Assembly: GCF_036346595.1 (NCBI RefSeq) | Contig: NZ_CP107834.1 | Location: 3,472,001 to 3,536,000, forward strand | Direction of reading: 5' to 3' | Source of the DNA: Streptomyces sp. NBC_00525 | GTDB lineage: Bacteria > Actinomycetota > Actinomycetes > Streptomycetales > Streptomycetaceae | Length of the DNA: 64,000 nt | Part shown: positions 43,576 through 52,454 of the stretch, piece after piece | Layout of the letters: every line of letters starts with the position of its first letter | How positions within the stretch are numbered: the stretch's first letter is position 1 | Made by a program: the position numbers and the translations under genes | The notes under the pieces: generated by a model | What the model was told of the DNA's origin: nothing | What the model saw: the letters and a program-made list of their open reading frames with translations, nothing else | The model's database searches: none

Positions 43576-44718
43576 TTACTTGTCGATGTCGCCGACGACG
43601 AAGAACAGCGAGCCCAGGATCGCCACCATGTCGGCGACCAGCGTCCCCGGCAGCAGCTCGGTGAGCGCCTGGATGTTGTTGAACGACGCGGACCGCAGCT
43701 TGAGCCGGTACGGCGTCTTCTCGCCCTTGGACACCAGGTAGTAGCCGTTGACCCCGAGCGGGTTCTCCGTCCAGGCGTACGTGTGGCCCTCCGGCGCCTT
43801 GAGGACCTTCGGCAGCCGCTGGTTGACGGGCCCCGGCGCGAGCCCGGCCAGCCGGTCCAGGCAGCCGTCCGCGAGGTCCAGGGCGTTGTGCGTCTGCTCC
43901 AGCAGGCACTCGAACCGGGCCAGGCAGTCGCCCTCGGTCCGGGTGACGACCTTCAGGGTGTCCCGCAGTTCCCCGTACGCCAGGTACGGCTCGTCGCGCC
44001 GCAGGTCGAAGTCGACGCCCGAGGCGCGGGCGATCGGCCCCGACACCCCGTACGCGTGCACCGCTTCGGCCGACAGCACGCCGACGCCCCGGGTGCGGCC
44101 CCGGAAGATCTCGTTGCCGAGGACCAGTTCGTCGTACACGTCCATCCGGGAGCGGACCGCGGCGACGGCGTCCCGCGCCCGGCCGAGCCAGCCGGCCGGC
44201 AGGTCCTCCTTGAGACCGCCCACCCGGTTGAACATGTAGTGCATACGGCCGCCGGAGACCTCCTCCATCACGGTCTGCAGCTCCTCGCGCTCCCGGAACG
44301 CGTAGAACACCGGGGTGATCCCGCCCAGTTCCAGCGGGTACGAGCCGAGGAACATCAGATGGTTGAGGACCCGGTTCAGCTCGGCGAGCAGCGTGCGGGT
44401 CCACACCGCGCGCTCGGGGACCTCCATGCCGAGCATGCGCTCGACGGCCATCACGACGCCCAGTTCGTTGGAGAACGCGGACAGCCAGTCGTGGCGGTTG
44501 GCGAGCATGATGATCTGGCGGTAGTCGCGCGCCTCGAACAGCTTCTCCGCGCCCCGGTGCATGTAGCCGACGACCGGTTCGGCGTGCTGGACGCGCTCGC
44601 CGTCCAGGACGATGCGGAGGCGGAGCACGCCGTGCGTGGAGGGGTGCTGCGGGCCGATGTTCAGCACCATGTCGGTGCTTTCGGCCGCGCCGCCGATGCC
44701 GATGGTCGTCTCCGTCAT
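43576..44718 (-). CDS. nuoD: NADH-quinone oxidoreductase subunit D, orphan copy
   Basis: A 380-residue homologue of the 49-kDa/NuoD subunit that lines the quinone site of complex I. Segments include [40 protein letters not shown], the long central helices, and the C-terminal [20 protein letters not shown] with the invariant end. Tyr and His residues of the quinone pocket (QHPSTHG) are present. No other nuo genes are nearby, so this is the second, isolated copy found in Streptomyces rather than the operon gene. Arg55 in HRGAEKL corresponds to the arginine methylated in mitochondria. The next gene on the same strand encodes an NDUFAF7-like methyltransferase. Confidence 0.93.
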   Translation of the reverse strand: MTETTIGIGGAAESTDMVLNIGPQHPSTHGVLRLRIVLDGERVQHAEPVVGYMHRGAEKLFEARDYRQIIMLANRHDWLSAFSNELGVVMAVERMLGMEVPERAVWTRTLLAELNRVLNHLMFLGSYPLELGGITPVFYAFREREELQTVMEEVSGGRMHYMFNRVGGLKEDLPAGWLGRARDAVAAVRSRMDVYDELVLGNEIFRGRTRGVGVLSAEAVHAYGVSGPIARASGVDFDLRRDEPYLAYGELRDTLKVVTRTEGDCLARFECLLEQTHNALDLADGCLDRLAGLAPGPVNQRLPKVLKAPEGHTYAWTENPLGVNGYYLVSKGEKTPYRLKLRSASFNNIQALTELLPGTLVADMVAILGSLFFVVGDIDK

Positions 44719-44775
44719 GGAGGCCAGTATTCCTTGCGTGCCGTCGCCGCGGGGCCCTGCCCCGGACCCCGCTCC

Positions 44776-45768
44776 TCAATCGCCGCAGGGGGCCAGACTC
44801 CGCTTGCGGTGTTCCAGCCAGCCGAAGTCGCCCAGGCCGCCCGCGGCCGTCAGCTCCGCCGCCTCGCCCGCCGAGGCCAGCGCGCGGACGTAGCCGGCGG
44901 GGTCCGTCGTGGCCAGGGACAGCGGCGGGCGGGTGCCGGCGACGCCCAGGGCCGCCAGCGCCTCGCGCTGGGTGCGCAGCACGGCGGGCGGACCGGCCGC
45001 CGCCGCGCAGGCGTCCAGGGCCACGTGCGCGGTCAGGTCGCAGCTGCCGTCCGGCACCGGACGGACCTCGCGGCCGGCCCGGAAGCCGGTGAGCGTCCCG
45101 CAGGACGGCCGCCGCCCGCGTACGTGCGCGTAGTCCACCGCCACCGCGAGCCCGGCGGACACCGTGGCGACCGCCGCCGCCCACGCCTCGTCGCGCGGGC
45201 GGCCGATCTCCGCCCGGCTGCCCGGACCGGCCGACGGCCACCAGCGCCGCAGCCACGCCGCGTCCGCCCCGGCGACCGGCGCGCCCAGCCGCTCCGCGCC
45301 GTCCCTGGCGCGCACCTCGACGTACCGTTCGACGCCGTCCGCGTCGGTCTCCGAGACGGGCAGCGGCACATTGTCCAGCCACTCGTTGGCGAACAGCAGC
45401 CCGCGCACCCCGTCCGGGGGCTCCGCGCACCACCGCACGCGGGGGTCCAGGCCCTCCGGGCGGTCGGCCAGCTCGACGGCGTACGCCCGTACCGCCAGGT
45501 CCGCGCCGCCCTCGGCGGGAAGCGCGGCGAGGACGCCGGTCACCAGCTCCCCGCGCCCCGCGCCCATGTCCACCAGGTCCACGTCCGGGGTGCCCAGCTC
45601 CGCCGCCGTGGCGACCAGCAACCGGGCGACGGCGGCGGCGAACAGCGGCGAGGCGTGCACCGAGGTACGGAAGTGGCCCGCGGGGCCCTCGGGGCGCCGG
45701 TAGAAGCCCTCGTCACCGTAGAGCGCGGCTTCGGCCGCCTCCTGCCACCCGCGCCACTCATCCCTCAC
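44776..45768 (-). CDS. SAM-dependent methyltransferase of the MidA/NDUFAF7 (DUF185) family
   Basis: A 330-residue methyltransferase. The SAM loop is [15 protein letters not shown] (66-80), and [17 protein letters not shown] (27-43) is the family's N-terminal signature. [14 protein letters not shown] corresponds to the conserved NE-D segment after strand 4. Mitochondrial NDUFAF7 dimethylates an arginine of NDUFS2, the NuoD homologue, and this gene is directly upstream of and in the same direction as an orphan nuoD. A role in modifying that protein is an inference from this context. Confidence 0.85.
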   Translation of the reverse strand: MRDEWRGWQEAAEAALYGDEGFYRRPEGPAGHFRTSVHASPLFAAAVARLLVATAAELGTPDVDLVDMGAGRGELVTGVLAALPAEGGADLAVRAYAVELADRPEGLDPRVRWCAEPPDGVRGLLFANEWLDNVPLPVSETDADGVERYVEVRARDGAERLGAPVAGADAAWLRRWWPSAGPGSRAEIGRPRDEAWAAAVATVSAGLAVAVDYAHVRGRRPSCGTLTGFRAGREVRPVPDGSCDLTAHVALDACAAAAGPPAVLRTQREALAALGVAGTRPPLSLATTDPAGYVRALASAGEAAELTAAGGLGDFGWLEHRKRSLAPCGD

Positions 45769-45863
45769 GTTTCCCAGTCTCCACCTTGGGGAGTAGGGTC
45801 CCGAGACCCGGATCGACCCTTCGGCTGACCCGGCACCCGTCGACCTTCTTTACGCTGGGTTAC

Positions 45864-47081
45864 GTGCAGCGCCTCTACGATTTCATCCGCAGACACCCGA
45901 CGGGTGTGGACAGCTTCTGGGCTGTCTTCCTCCTCGGGCTCTCCGGCATGACCATCGTGGTGGACGACGCCGGGCGCGGCGGCCCGCTGGAACGGGTCGC
46001 GGTCGTGCCGGTGGTCGTCGGGCTCTGCCTCGTCGTCGCGCTGCGCCGGCGGGCGCCGGAGAAGATGCTGCTGCTCGCCATCGCGATGGGTGTGGTGCAG
46101 CTGCTCTGCGGGGTCCGGCCGACCGTGGCGAACTTCGCGATGCTGGTGATCACGTTCACGGTCGCCACCGTCGGTGAGCGCTGGGCCTCCCGGCTCTCCC
46201 TGGTGTGCAGCCTGAGCGCGGCCACGCTCTCCCAGCTCCGCTGGCCCAACGCGGGCGAGGTGCCGCGCAACTGGGCGCAGACGGTGTTCGTCGTCGTGGT
46301 GATGACGGTGCCGTTCGTGCTGGCCTGGGTGCTCGGGGACTCGATGCGGACGCGGCGCGCCTACTTCGACCAGCTGGAGGAGCGGGCGGCCCGGCTGGAG
46401 CGGGAGCGGGAGGCGCAGTCGAAGGTCGCGGTGGCCGCCGAGCGGGCCCGGATCGCCCGCGAACTGCACGACGTCGTCGCGCACAACGTGTCGGTGATGG
46501 TGGTGCAGGCCGACGGCGCCGCCTATGTGCTGGACGCGGCGCCCGACCAGGCCCGGCAGGCCCTGGAGACCATCTCGGGCACCGGCCGGCAGGCCCTCGC
46601 GGAGATGCGCCGGCTGCTCGGCGTGCTGCGTACGGGCGACGCCCGGGAGAGCGGGGAGTACGTCCCGCAGCCCGACGTCGAGCAGATCGAGGAGCTGATC
46701 GACCAGGTGCGCAAGGCCGGCCTGGAGGTGGACTTCAAGGTCGAGGGCACCGCCCGCCCGCTGCCCAGCGGCGTCGAGCTGACCGCGTACCGCATCGTGC
46801 AGGAGGCCCTGACCAACACCCGCAAGCACGGCGGCCCGCACGCCGGGGCCAGCGTCCGGCTGGTCTACTTCGACGACGGGCTCGGCCTGCTGGTCGAGGA
46901 CGACGGCCGGGGCGCCGCGCACGAGCTGTACGAGGACGGCGGCGCGGACGGCGCGGGCCACGGCATGATCGGCATGCGGGAACGGGTCGGCATGGTCGGC
47001 GGCACACTGGACGCCGGACCGCGCCCCGGCGGCGGCTTCCGGATCAGCGCCCTGCTGCCGCTCAAGGCCGCCGACCGCTGA
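45864..47081 (+). CDS. Two-component sensor histidine kinase (NarL/DesK type)
   Basis: A 405-residue membrane kinase. The N-terminus has about five hydrophobic segments (20-160). A coiled linker then leads into the HisKA_3 box with phospho-acceptor His202 (RIARELHDVVAHNVSVMVVQ) and the HATPase domain (YRIVQEALTNTRKHGG N-box, VEDDGRG, GHGMIGMRERVGMVGG). The signal is probably sensed in or near the membrane because there is no large external domain. The GTG at 45864 gives VQRLYDFIRR. The response regulator is 66 bp downstream. Confidence 0.92.
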   Translation: MQRLYDFIRRHPTGVDSFWAVFLLGLSGMTIVVDDAGRGGPLERVAVVPVVVGLCLVVALRRRAPEKMLLLAIAMGVVQLLCGVRPTVANFAMLVITFTVATVGERWASRLSLVCSLSAATLSQLRWPNAGEVPRNWAQTVFVVVVMTVPFVLAWVLGDSMRTRRAYFDQLEERAARLEREREAQSKVAVAAERARIARELHDVVAHNVSVMVVQADGAAYVLDAAPDQARQALETISGTGRQALAEMRRLLGVLRTGDARESGEYVPQPDVEQIEELIDQVRKAGLEVDFKVEGTARPLPSGVELTAYRIVQEALTNTRKHGGPHAGASVRLVYFDDGLGLLVEDDGRGAAHELYEDGGADGAGHGMIGMRERVGMVGGTLDAGPRPGGGFRISALLPLKAADR

Positions 47082-47084
47082 CAC

Positions 47085-47132
47085 GAACGAGCCGAACCGA
47101 ACGAGCCGAACCGAACGAGCTGGACGAACGAG
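47085..47132 (+). repeat. 14-bp tandem repeat between kinase and regulator genes
   Basis: GAACGAGCCGAACC occurs twice (47085-47098, 47099-47112), followed by a diverged 13-bp copy (47113-47125) and the first seven bases of another. It fills almost the whole spacer before the response-regulator ribosome site. Confidence 0.85.
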
Positions 47133-47147
47133 GAGAGACAGGACCCG

Positions 47148-47822
47148 ATGGCGATCCGCGTGATGCTCGTCGACGACCAGGTGCTGCTGCGCACCGGCTT
47201 CCGGATGGTGCTCGCCGCCCAGCCGGACATGGAGGTGGTCGCCGAGGCCGGTGACGGGGCGGAGGCGATCGAGATCCTGCGCTCCACCGCCGTGGACGTG
47301 GTGCTGATGGACGTCCGCATGCCCAGGCTGGACGGCGTCGAGGCCACCCGCCGCATCTGCGCGCAGCCCGATGCGCCGAAGGTGCTGATCCTGACGACGT
47401 TCGACCTCGACGAGTACGCGTTCTCCGGGCTCAAGGCCGGGGCCAGCGGCTTCATGCTCAAGGACGTGCCGCCGGGCGAACTGCTGGCCGCGATCCGCTC
47501 CGTGCACAGCGGGGACGCGGTCGTCGCCCCGTCCACCACCCGCCGGCTCCTCGACCGCTTCTCGCCGATGCTGCCCAGCGGCACGCCGGAACCGCAGCAC
47601 AAGGACGTCGCCAAGCTCACCGAACGCGAGCGCGAGGTGATGCTGCTGGTCGCCCAGGGCCTGTCCAACGGCGAGATCGCGGGCCGGCTGGTCCTCTCCG
47701 AGGCGACCGTGAAGACGCATGTCGGCCGCATCCTGACCAAGCTGGCGCTGCGCGACCGGGTGCAGGTCGTCGTCCTCGCGTACGAGACGGGGCTGGTTCG
47801 CGCGGGCGGCGGCGCGGGCTGA
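47148..47822 (+). CDS. LuxR/NarL-family response regulator
   Basis: A 224-residue regulator. The receiver domain has the acidic pair Asp9/Asp10, phospho-acceptor Asp55 (VVLMDVRMPRLDG) and Lys near 105 (FMLKDVPPG). The C-terminal LuxR helix-turn-helix is LTEREREVMLLVAQGLSNGE followed by SEATVKTHVGRILTKLALRD. Its partner is the kinase just upstream. The ATG at 47148 follows GAGGAGAG. Targets are unknown. Confidence 0.95.
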   Translation: MAIRVMLVDDQVLLRTGFRMVLAAQPDMEVVAEAGDGAEAIEILRSTAVDVVLMDVRMPRLDGVEATRRICAQPDAPKVLILTTFDLDEYAFSGLKAGASGFMLKDVPPGELLAAIRSVHSGDAVVAPSTTRRLLDRFSPMLPSGTPEPQHKDVAKLTEREREVMLLVAQGLSNGEIAGRLVLSEATVKTHVGRILTKLALRDRVQVVVLAYETGLVRAGGGAG

Positions 47823-47853
47823 ACGGCGCGGGCCGGTCGCGGGGGCGCCGCGC

Positions 47854-48972
47854 TCAGCGCAGGATGCCCTCCAGGAAGTCGCTGCCGAGCCGGGCCACCA
47901 CCGTCAGGTCCAGCTGGTGCAGCACGTACCGGCCCCGGCGCCGGGTCGTGACGAGCCCCGCCTTCTTGAGCACCGCCAGATGCCGGGAGACCTCCGGCGA
48001 GGTGATCCCGTTGGTGTCGGCCAGCTCACCGGTGGTGTACGGGGAACGGGCGATGTTGCGGCACAGCCGCATCCGCATCGGGTGGGCCAGCGCCTCCATC
48101 CGCCGTTGCAGCAGCTCCACCGAGGCGGGCGCGGGCAGCTCGGGCCGGTGCACCGGGTAGTGGATCACCGGCCGCCAGCCGGGGGCGTGCAGCACCATCA
48201 GATGCGGCCGGCCGAAGGCGGTGGGGATCAGCGTGAGCCCGGGACCGACCGCCGGGTCCGTGGCATCGGTCTCCCCCTCGGTCAGCTTGTCGACGTCGAT
48301 CGTGCCGCCGTCCGCGCCCAGCGACAGCGCGGGGGAGACCGCCCGGATCGCCTCGGCCAGCCCCTTGTGCCGCAGCAGGTCCGTCTTGTGCCGCGCGTCG
48401 GCCACCAGCTGGACGCGCACCCGCTCCCAGGTGTCCGCGAAGAACGCCCGGTCGCAGTCCTCGAAGAGGCGGCGCAGCCAGCGGCGCACCGGCGCCGGGT
48501 CGGCCAGCAGCCGCTGGGTGAACTCCACCTGGCGCGGCCCGCGCGCCGCCGCCATGTCCAGGGCGCGGGCACGCGTCCCGGCGTCCCGCAGCGGGGAGGC
48601 CGCACGGGTTCCGTAGAAGGCGGCGCAGGTGAACTCCAGGGCGGCGGAGACGAACCGGTCGTCGTCCAGCCGGTCCAGGATGTCCAGGTCGGCGGCGAGG
48701 TCGGCGCCCGTCGCGCCGTCGCCGCCGGTGATGCCGGCGAACGGCATGAAGATGTCCGAGAAGGTGTTCCGCCACAGGAACTCCACCTCGTGCAGCCGGT
48801 CCGCGAGGTCGGGCTCCAGGGCCGTGGCGGTGGCCGTCGCCCAGCCGTGCAGCCCCGGATGGTGGCCCGGCTCGGAGAGCGCGTGCAGCGCCACCCCCAG
48901 CTCGACCAGCGGGGAGGTCCGGAAGACGATGCGCTCGGGGGCGAGCCCCGCGATGTGGATGGTGACGCTCAC
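47854..48972 (-). CDS. ArsR-type winged-helix regulator with DUF5937
   Basis: A 372-residue protein. A long N-terminal DUF5937 region (about 1-270; VTIHIAGLAPERIVFRTSPL start) precedes an ArsR winged helix near 290-350 (MEALAHPMRMRLCRNIARSP, NGITSPEVSRHLAVLKKAGL, RRRGRYVLHQLDL). It has no CxC metal motif, so metal sensing is unlikely. The family is common in Streptomyces and its ligand is unknown. It is convergent with the response-regulator gene. Confidence 0.85.
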   Translation of the reverse strand: MSVTIHIAGLAPERIVFRTSPLVELGVALHALSEPGHHPGLHGWATATATALEPDLADRLHEVEFLWRNTFSDIFMPFAGITGGDGATGADLAADLDILDRLDDDRFVSAALEFTCAAFYGTRAASPLRDAGTRARALDMAAARGPRQVEFTQRLLADPAPVRRWLRRLFEDCDRAFFADTWERVRVQLVADARHKTDLLRHKGLAEAIRAVSPALSLGADGGTIDVDKLTEGETDATDPAVGPGLTLIPTAFGRPHLMVLHAPGWRPVIHYPVHRPELPAPASVELLQRRMEALAHPMRMRLCRNIARSPYTTGELADTNGITSPEVSRHLAVLKKAGLVTTRRRGRYVLHQLDLTVVARLGSDFLEGILR

Positions 48973-49054
48973 GCGTCCATGGTGCCCGGCGGGTCCGGCG
49001 AGCCGGTCGCCGATTGACGGTCGCCGTCAATCCACGACCGGGGCCGCGCGGGCC

Positions 49055-50260
49055 TCAGCCCTTCGCGGGCAGCCGGGCCAGGAACGCGGCCACCGCGTCC
49101 CGCACGTCCTGGGCGGTCCACTCCAGACCGGCCTCCGTCACCGTCACCTCGGTGACCGCCGTGCCCGGCGCGCCGGTGTCCGGCGTGAACCAGCGGCGGA
49201 AGAGAACCGTGCCGGTCTCCTCGGCCTGCCGCAGCGCCGCATCGGTCAGCACGCCGGCGTCGTACGGCAGCCACACCTGGAACTGATGGGTGTGCGGCCG
49301 CTGCGGATGCACCCGGAACCAGCCCGTGCCGGCCGCCTCGAACCCCTCGGCCAGCGCCCCGGCGACCGTCCCGGCGTGCGCCACGTACGCGGGCAGCCTG
49401 GGCAGCTCCCGGTCCAGCCCGGCCAGCGCCGCGACCGCCGCCGGGAACTGCTGGTAGAGCATGCCCCCGTACCGGTGGCGCCAGAGGCGGGCCTCCTCGA
49501 CCAGCGAGGCGGAACCGGCGAGCGCGGCCCCGGAGATCCCGCCCAGGGACTTGTAGAACGACACGTACACGCTGTCCGCGAGCGCGGCGATCTCCGGCAG
49601 TGTCCGCCCGAAGTGCGTGGCGCACTCCCACAGCCGGGCCCCGTCGAAGTGGACCACCGCGTCCCGGTCGCGGGCGGCGGCCACCACGGCCTCCAGCTCC
49701 TCCCAGGAGGGCAGCACGAATCCGGCGTCCCGCAGCGGCAGCTCCAGCATCAGGGTGCCGAACGGCTCCGGGAAGTCCTGGACCTCGTCGGCCGAGGGCA
49801 GCCTCGGCGCGGTCGTCGGGTGGACGGTGCGCAGCCCGCTCACCGCGCCCAGCGCGCCGTTCTCGTGCACCTCCGGGTGGGCGAGCGGGTGCAGGGCGAC
49901 GACGGGGTTGCCGGTGCGGCCCGCCCAGCAGCGGAGCGCGACCTGCTGCGCCATCGTCCCGGTCGGGAAGAACACGGCGGCCTCCGTGCCCAGCAGGCCG
50001 GCGACCCGGCGCTCCAGCTCACCGACGACCCCGTCCCCGTAGATGTCCGCCGGGAGGGCCGGGTCGGTGACCGTGGCGGCCTGGGCTGCCAGGGCGGCCA
50101 GCTGTTCGCCGAGCGTGCGGTCCTGGGGGAGCCGGCCCAGGGCGCGTTCGGCCCTCCGCCAGGCGGTGAGCCTGCGCAGCCGCGCGGTCTCCCCGGTGTC
50201 CGCCGCGTCCGTCCCGCCGTCCGAGGCCACGTTCGTTTCCTGCGCGCTCATGTATGCCAT
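49055..50260 (-). CDS. Threonine aldolase/beta-eliminating lyase family PLP enzyme
   Basis: A 401-residue fold-type I PLP enzyme. The lysine lies in SVYVSFYKSLGGISGAALAG and the cofactor Asp in AVVHFDGARLWECATHFGRT. FFPTGTMAQQVALRCWAGRT and HPLAHPEVHENGALGAVSGL match the low-specificity threonine aldolase/tryptophanase-like group. It would cleave a beta-hydroxy amino acid; the substrate is not defined. The N-terminal 50 residues are a less conserved extension. The start is ATG 50260 or 50251. It is divergent from the cofactor operon. Confidence 0.85.
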   Translation of the reverse strand: MAYMSAQETNVASDGGTDAADTGETARLRRLTAWRRAERALGRLPQDRTLGEQLAALAAQAATVTDPALPADIYGDGVVGELERRVAGLLGTEAAVFFPTGTMAQQVALRCWAGRTGNPVVALHPLAHPEVHENGALGAVSGLRTVHPTTAPRLPSADEVQDFPEPFGTLMLELPLRDAGFVLPSWEELEAVVAAARDRDAVVHFDGARLWECATHFGRTLPEIAALADSVYVSFYKSLGGISGAALAGSASLVEEARLWRHRYGGMLYQQFPAAVAALAGLDRELPRLPAYVAHAGTVAGALAEGFEAAGTGWFRVHPQRPHTHQFQVWLPYDAGVLTDAALRQAEETGTVLFRRWFTPDTGAPGTAVTEVTVTEAGLEWTAQDVRDAVAAFLARLPAKG

Positions 50261-50321
50261 GGGACGATCATCGCGCGGAACGCCGGAGCCGCCCATACGG
50301 TTTCCGCCCGGCCGGAGGCGG

Positions 50322-50338
50322 TATCCACAGCCTGTGGA
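50322..50338. promoter_or_regulatory. DnaA-box-like palindrome, second copy
   Basis: TATCCACAGCCTGTGGA, identical over 17 bp to 6516-6532 and again in a divergent intergenic region, here before the DUF2520-panC operon. Confidence 0.5.
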
Positions 50339-50424
50339 CAGCCGGGATGCGGGGCCGGGGGCTGGCGTAGCATGCAGAGGAATCGTCCGGTACCCCCCGC
50401 GGACTGGAACGGAAGGCCCGCAGT

Positions 50425-51444
50425 GTGAACGCAACAGCTCCCCAGGGGCCCCTCGACGCGAGGGACCGCCCCGCCCGGCTCACCGTCGGCGTGGTGGGGG
50501 CGGGCCGCGTCGGCCCCGCCCTGGCCGCGTCCCTGGCCCTCGCCGGGCACCGGCCGGTCGCCGTCTCGGGCGTCTCCGACGCCTCGGTGCGGCGTGCCGC
50601 CGACCTGCTCCCCGACGTCCCGCTCGTCCCGCCCGCCGAGGTCCTCGCGCGCGCCGAGCTGGTCCTGCTCACCGTCCCCGACGACGCCCTGCCCGGACTC
50701 GTCGAGGGCCTGGCCGAAACCGGCGCCGTCCGCCCCGGACAGCTCCTCGTCCACACCTCGGGGCGGTACGGGACGAAGGTCCTGGACCCCGCCCGCCGGG
50801 CCGGCGCCCTGCCGCTCGCCCTGCACCCGGCGATGACGTTCACCGGCACCTCCGTGGACGTGCAGCGGCTGGCCGGCTGCTCCTTCGGGGTCACCGCCCC
50901 GGACGAGCTGCGGCTCGCCGCGGAGGCGCTGGTCATCGAGATGGGCGGCGAGCCCGAGTGGGTCGCCGAGGAGTCCCGCCCGCTCTACCACGCGGCCCTC
51001 GCCCTCGGCGCGAACCACCTGGTCACGCTGGTCGCCCAGTCGATGGAGCTGCTGCGCACCGCCGGGGTCACCGCCCCCGACCGGATGCTGGGCCCGCTCC
51101 TCGGCGCCGCCCTGGACAACGCCCTGCGCTCCGGCGACGCGGCGCTCACCGGCCCGGTCGCGCGCGGCGACGCCGGCACGGTCGCCGCCCACATCGGCGA
51201 GCTGCGCGCCCACGCCCCGCAGACGGTCGCCGGCTACATCGCGATGGCCCGCGCCACCGCCGACCGCGCCCTCGCCCACGGCCTGCTCAAGCCGGAACTG
51301 GCCGAGGACCTGCTGGTCGCCCTCGCCGACGACGGCACCCCCGGCGGCACATCCGGCGCCGGGCCCGGCACGGGCGGGCCGGGCCCCGGCACCGGCCCCC
51401 ACGGCAACGGCCCTCACGGCAACGGACCGGAGGAGTCCCGATGA
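50425..51444 (+). CDS. Rossmann-fold DUF2520 protein
   Basis: A 339-residue oxidoreductase-like protein. The N-terminal NAD(P)-binding loop is VGVVGAGRVGPALAASLALA (about 21-40), and the Rossmann region reaches VLLTVPDDALPG. The C-terminal DUF2520 helical domain includes LHPAMTFTGTSVD and LYHAALALGANHLVTL. It resembles ketopantoate reductase and F420-dependent reductase folds. It is the first gene of the operon, overlaps panC by ATGA, and ends in a Gly/His/Asn/Pro repeat tail. A role in pantothenate synthesis is plausible but unproven. The GTG at 50425 is the start. Confidence 0.88.
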   Translation: MNATAPQGPLDARDRPARLTVGVVGAGRVGPALAASLALAGHRPVAVSGVSDASVRRAADLLPDVPLVPPAEVLARAELVLLTVPDDALPGLVEGLAETGAVRPGQLLVHTSGRYGTKVLDPARRAGALPLALHPAMTFTGTSVDVQRLAGCSFGVTAPDELRLAAEALVIEMGGEPEWVAEESRPLYHAALALGANHLVTLVAQSMELLRTAGVTAPDRMLGPLLGAALDNALRSGDAALTGPVARGDAGTVAAHIGELRAHAPQTVAGYIAMARATADRALAHGLLKPELAEDLLVALADDGTPGGTSGAGPGTGGPGPGTGPHGNGPHGNGPEESR

Positions 51445-52454
51445 CCGCCACCCCCTTCACCCCGGCCCTCTTCCACACGGCCGCCGAACTCCACGCGTAC
51501 GCCACCGAGGGGCGGCGGGCCGTCGTCATGACGATGGGCGCCCTGCACGAGGGCCACGCCTCCCTGATCCGCGCCGCCCGCGCCCACGCGGGCCCCGCCG
51601 GGCAGGTCGTCGTCACCGTCTTCGTCAACCCGCTCCAGTTCGGCGAGGCCGCCGACCTCGACCGCTACCCGCGCACGCTCGACGCCGACCTCGCGGTGGC
51701 CGGCGCGGCCGGCGCCGACGCGGTCTTCGCCCCGTCCGTGGACGAGGTCTACCCCGGCGGCGAACCGCAGGTCCGGATCGCGGCCGGCCCGATGGGCGAA
51801 CGCCTGGAGGGGGCCGCGCGCCCCGGCCACTTCGACGGCATGCTCACCGTCGTCGCCAAGCTGCTCCACCTCACCCGCCCCGACATCGCGTTCTACGGGC
51901 AGAAGGACGCCCAGCAGCTCGCCCTCATCCGGCGCATGGCGCGGGACCTGAACTTCCCGGTGGAGATCGCCGGCGTGGAGACGGTCCGGGAGCCGGACGG
52001 CCTCGCGCTCTCCAGCCGCAACCGCTTCCTCGACGCGCACGAGCGCCGCACCGCGCTCGCCCTGTCCCGCGCCCTGTTCGCCGCCCGCGACCGCCTGGCC
52101 GCACAGTCGGCGCTGCACGCCCGCGCCCGGGCGGCCGGTGCGAACCCGGACCGGGCCGCCGGGCTCGACCGGCTCGGCGAACCGCGCCTCGCGGCCGACG
52201 CCCAGGCCGTGGCCCGCGCCCGGCCGGACACCGGACCGGCCGCCGTGCGCGCCGCCGCCCGCACGGTCCTGGAGGAGGCGGGGGCCGCGAGCCCGCCGCT
52301 CGCCCTGGACTACGTGGCCCTGGTGGACCCGGCCGACTTCACCGAGATCCCCGACGACCGGACGTCCGGCGAGGCGATCCTGGCCGTCGCGGGCCGGGTC
52401 GGCGCCACCCGGCTGATCGACAACATCCCCCTCACCTTCGGAGCGACATCGTGA
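51441..52454 (+). CDS. panC: Pantothenate synthetase
   Basis: A 337-residue ligase that joins pantoate and beta-alanine with ATP. The HIGH-type motif is MTMGALHEGHASL (30-42), and FYGQKDAQQLALIRRMARDL and REPDGLALSSRNRFLDAHER are the KMSK-like and substrate loops. A region near 205-255 is longer and Ala/Arg-rich compared with the E. coli enzyme (283 aa). The ATG at 51441 follows GGAGGAG and overlaps the previous stop. Confidence 0.95.
   Translation: MTATPFTPALFHTAAELHAYATEGRRAVVMTMGALHEGHASLIRAARAHAGPAGQVVVTVFVNPLQFGEAADLDRYPRTLDADLAVAGAAGADAVFAPSVDEVYPGGEPQVRIAAGPMGERLEGAARPGHFDGMLTVVAKLLHLTRPDIAFYGQKDAQQLALIRRMARDLNFPVEIAGVETVREPDGLALSSRNRFLDAHERRTALALSRALFAARDRLAAQSALHARARAAGANPDRAAGLDRLGEPRLAADAQAVARARPDTGPAAVRAAARTVLEEAGAASPPLALDYVALVDPADFTEIPDDRTSGEAILAVAGRVGATRLIDNIPLTFGATS

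Noticed and set aside
45765..47720. A 651-residue minus-strand frame across the two-component genes
   Set aside because: His/Arg/Gly/Asp-rich shadow of the kinase and regulator; no ribosome site or domain.
47854..48972. Metal-sensing ArsR regulator
   Set aside because: The winged helix is ArsR-like but there is no CVC-type metal motif, and most of the protein is DUF5937.
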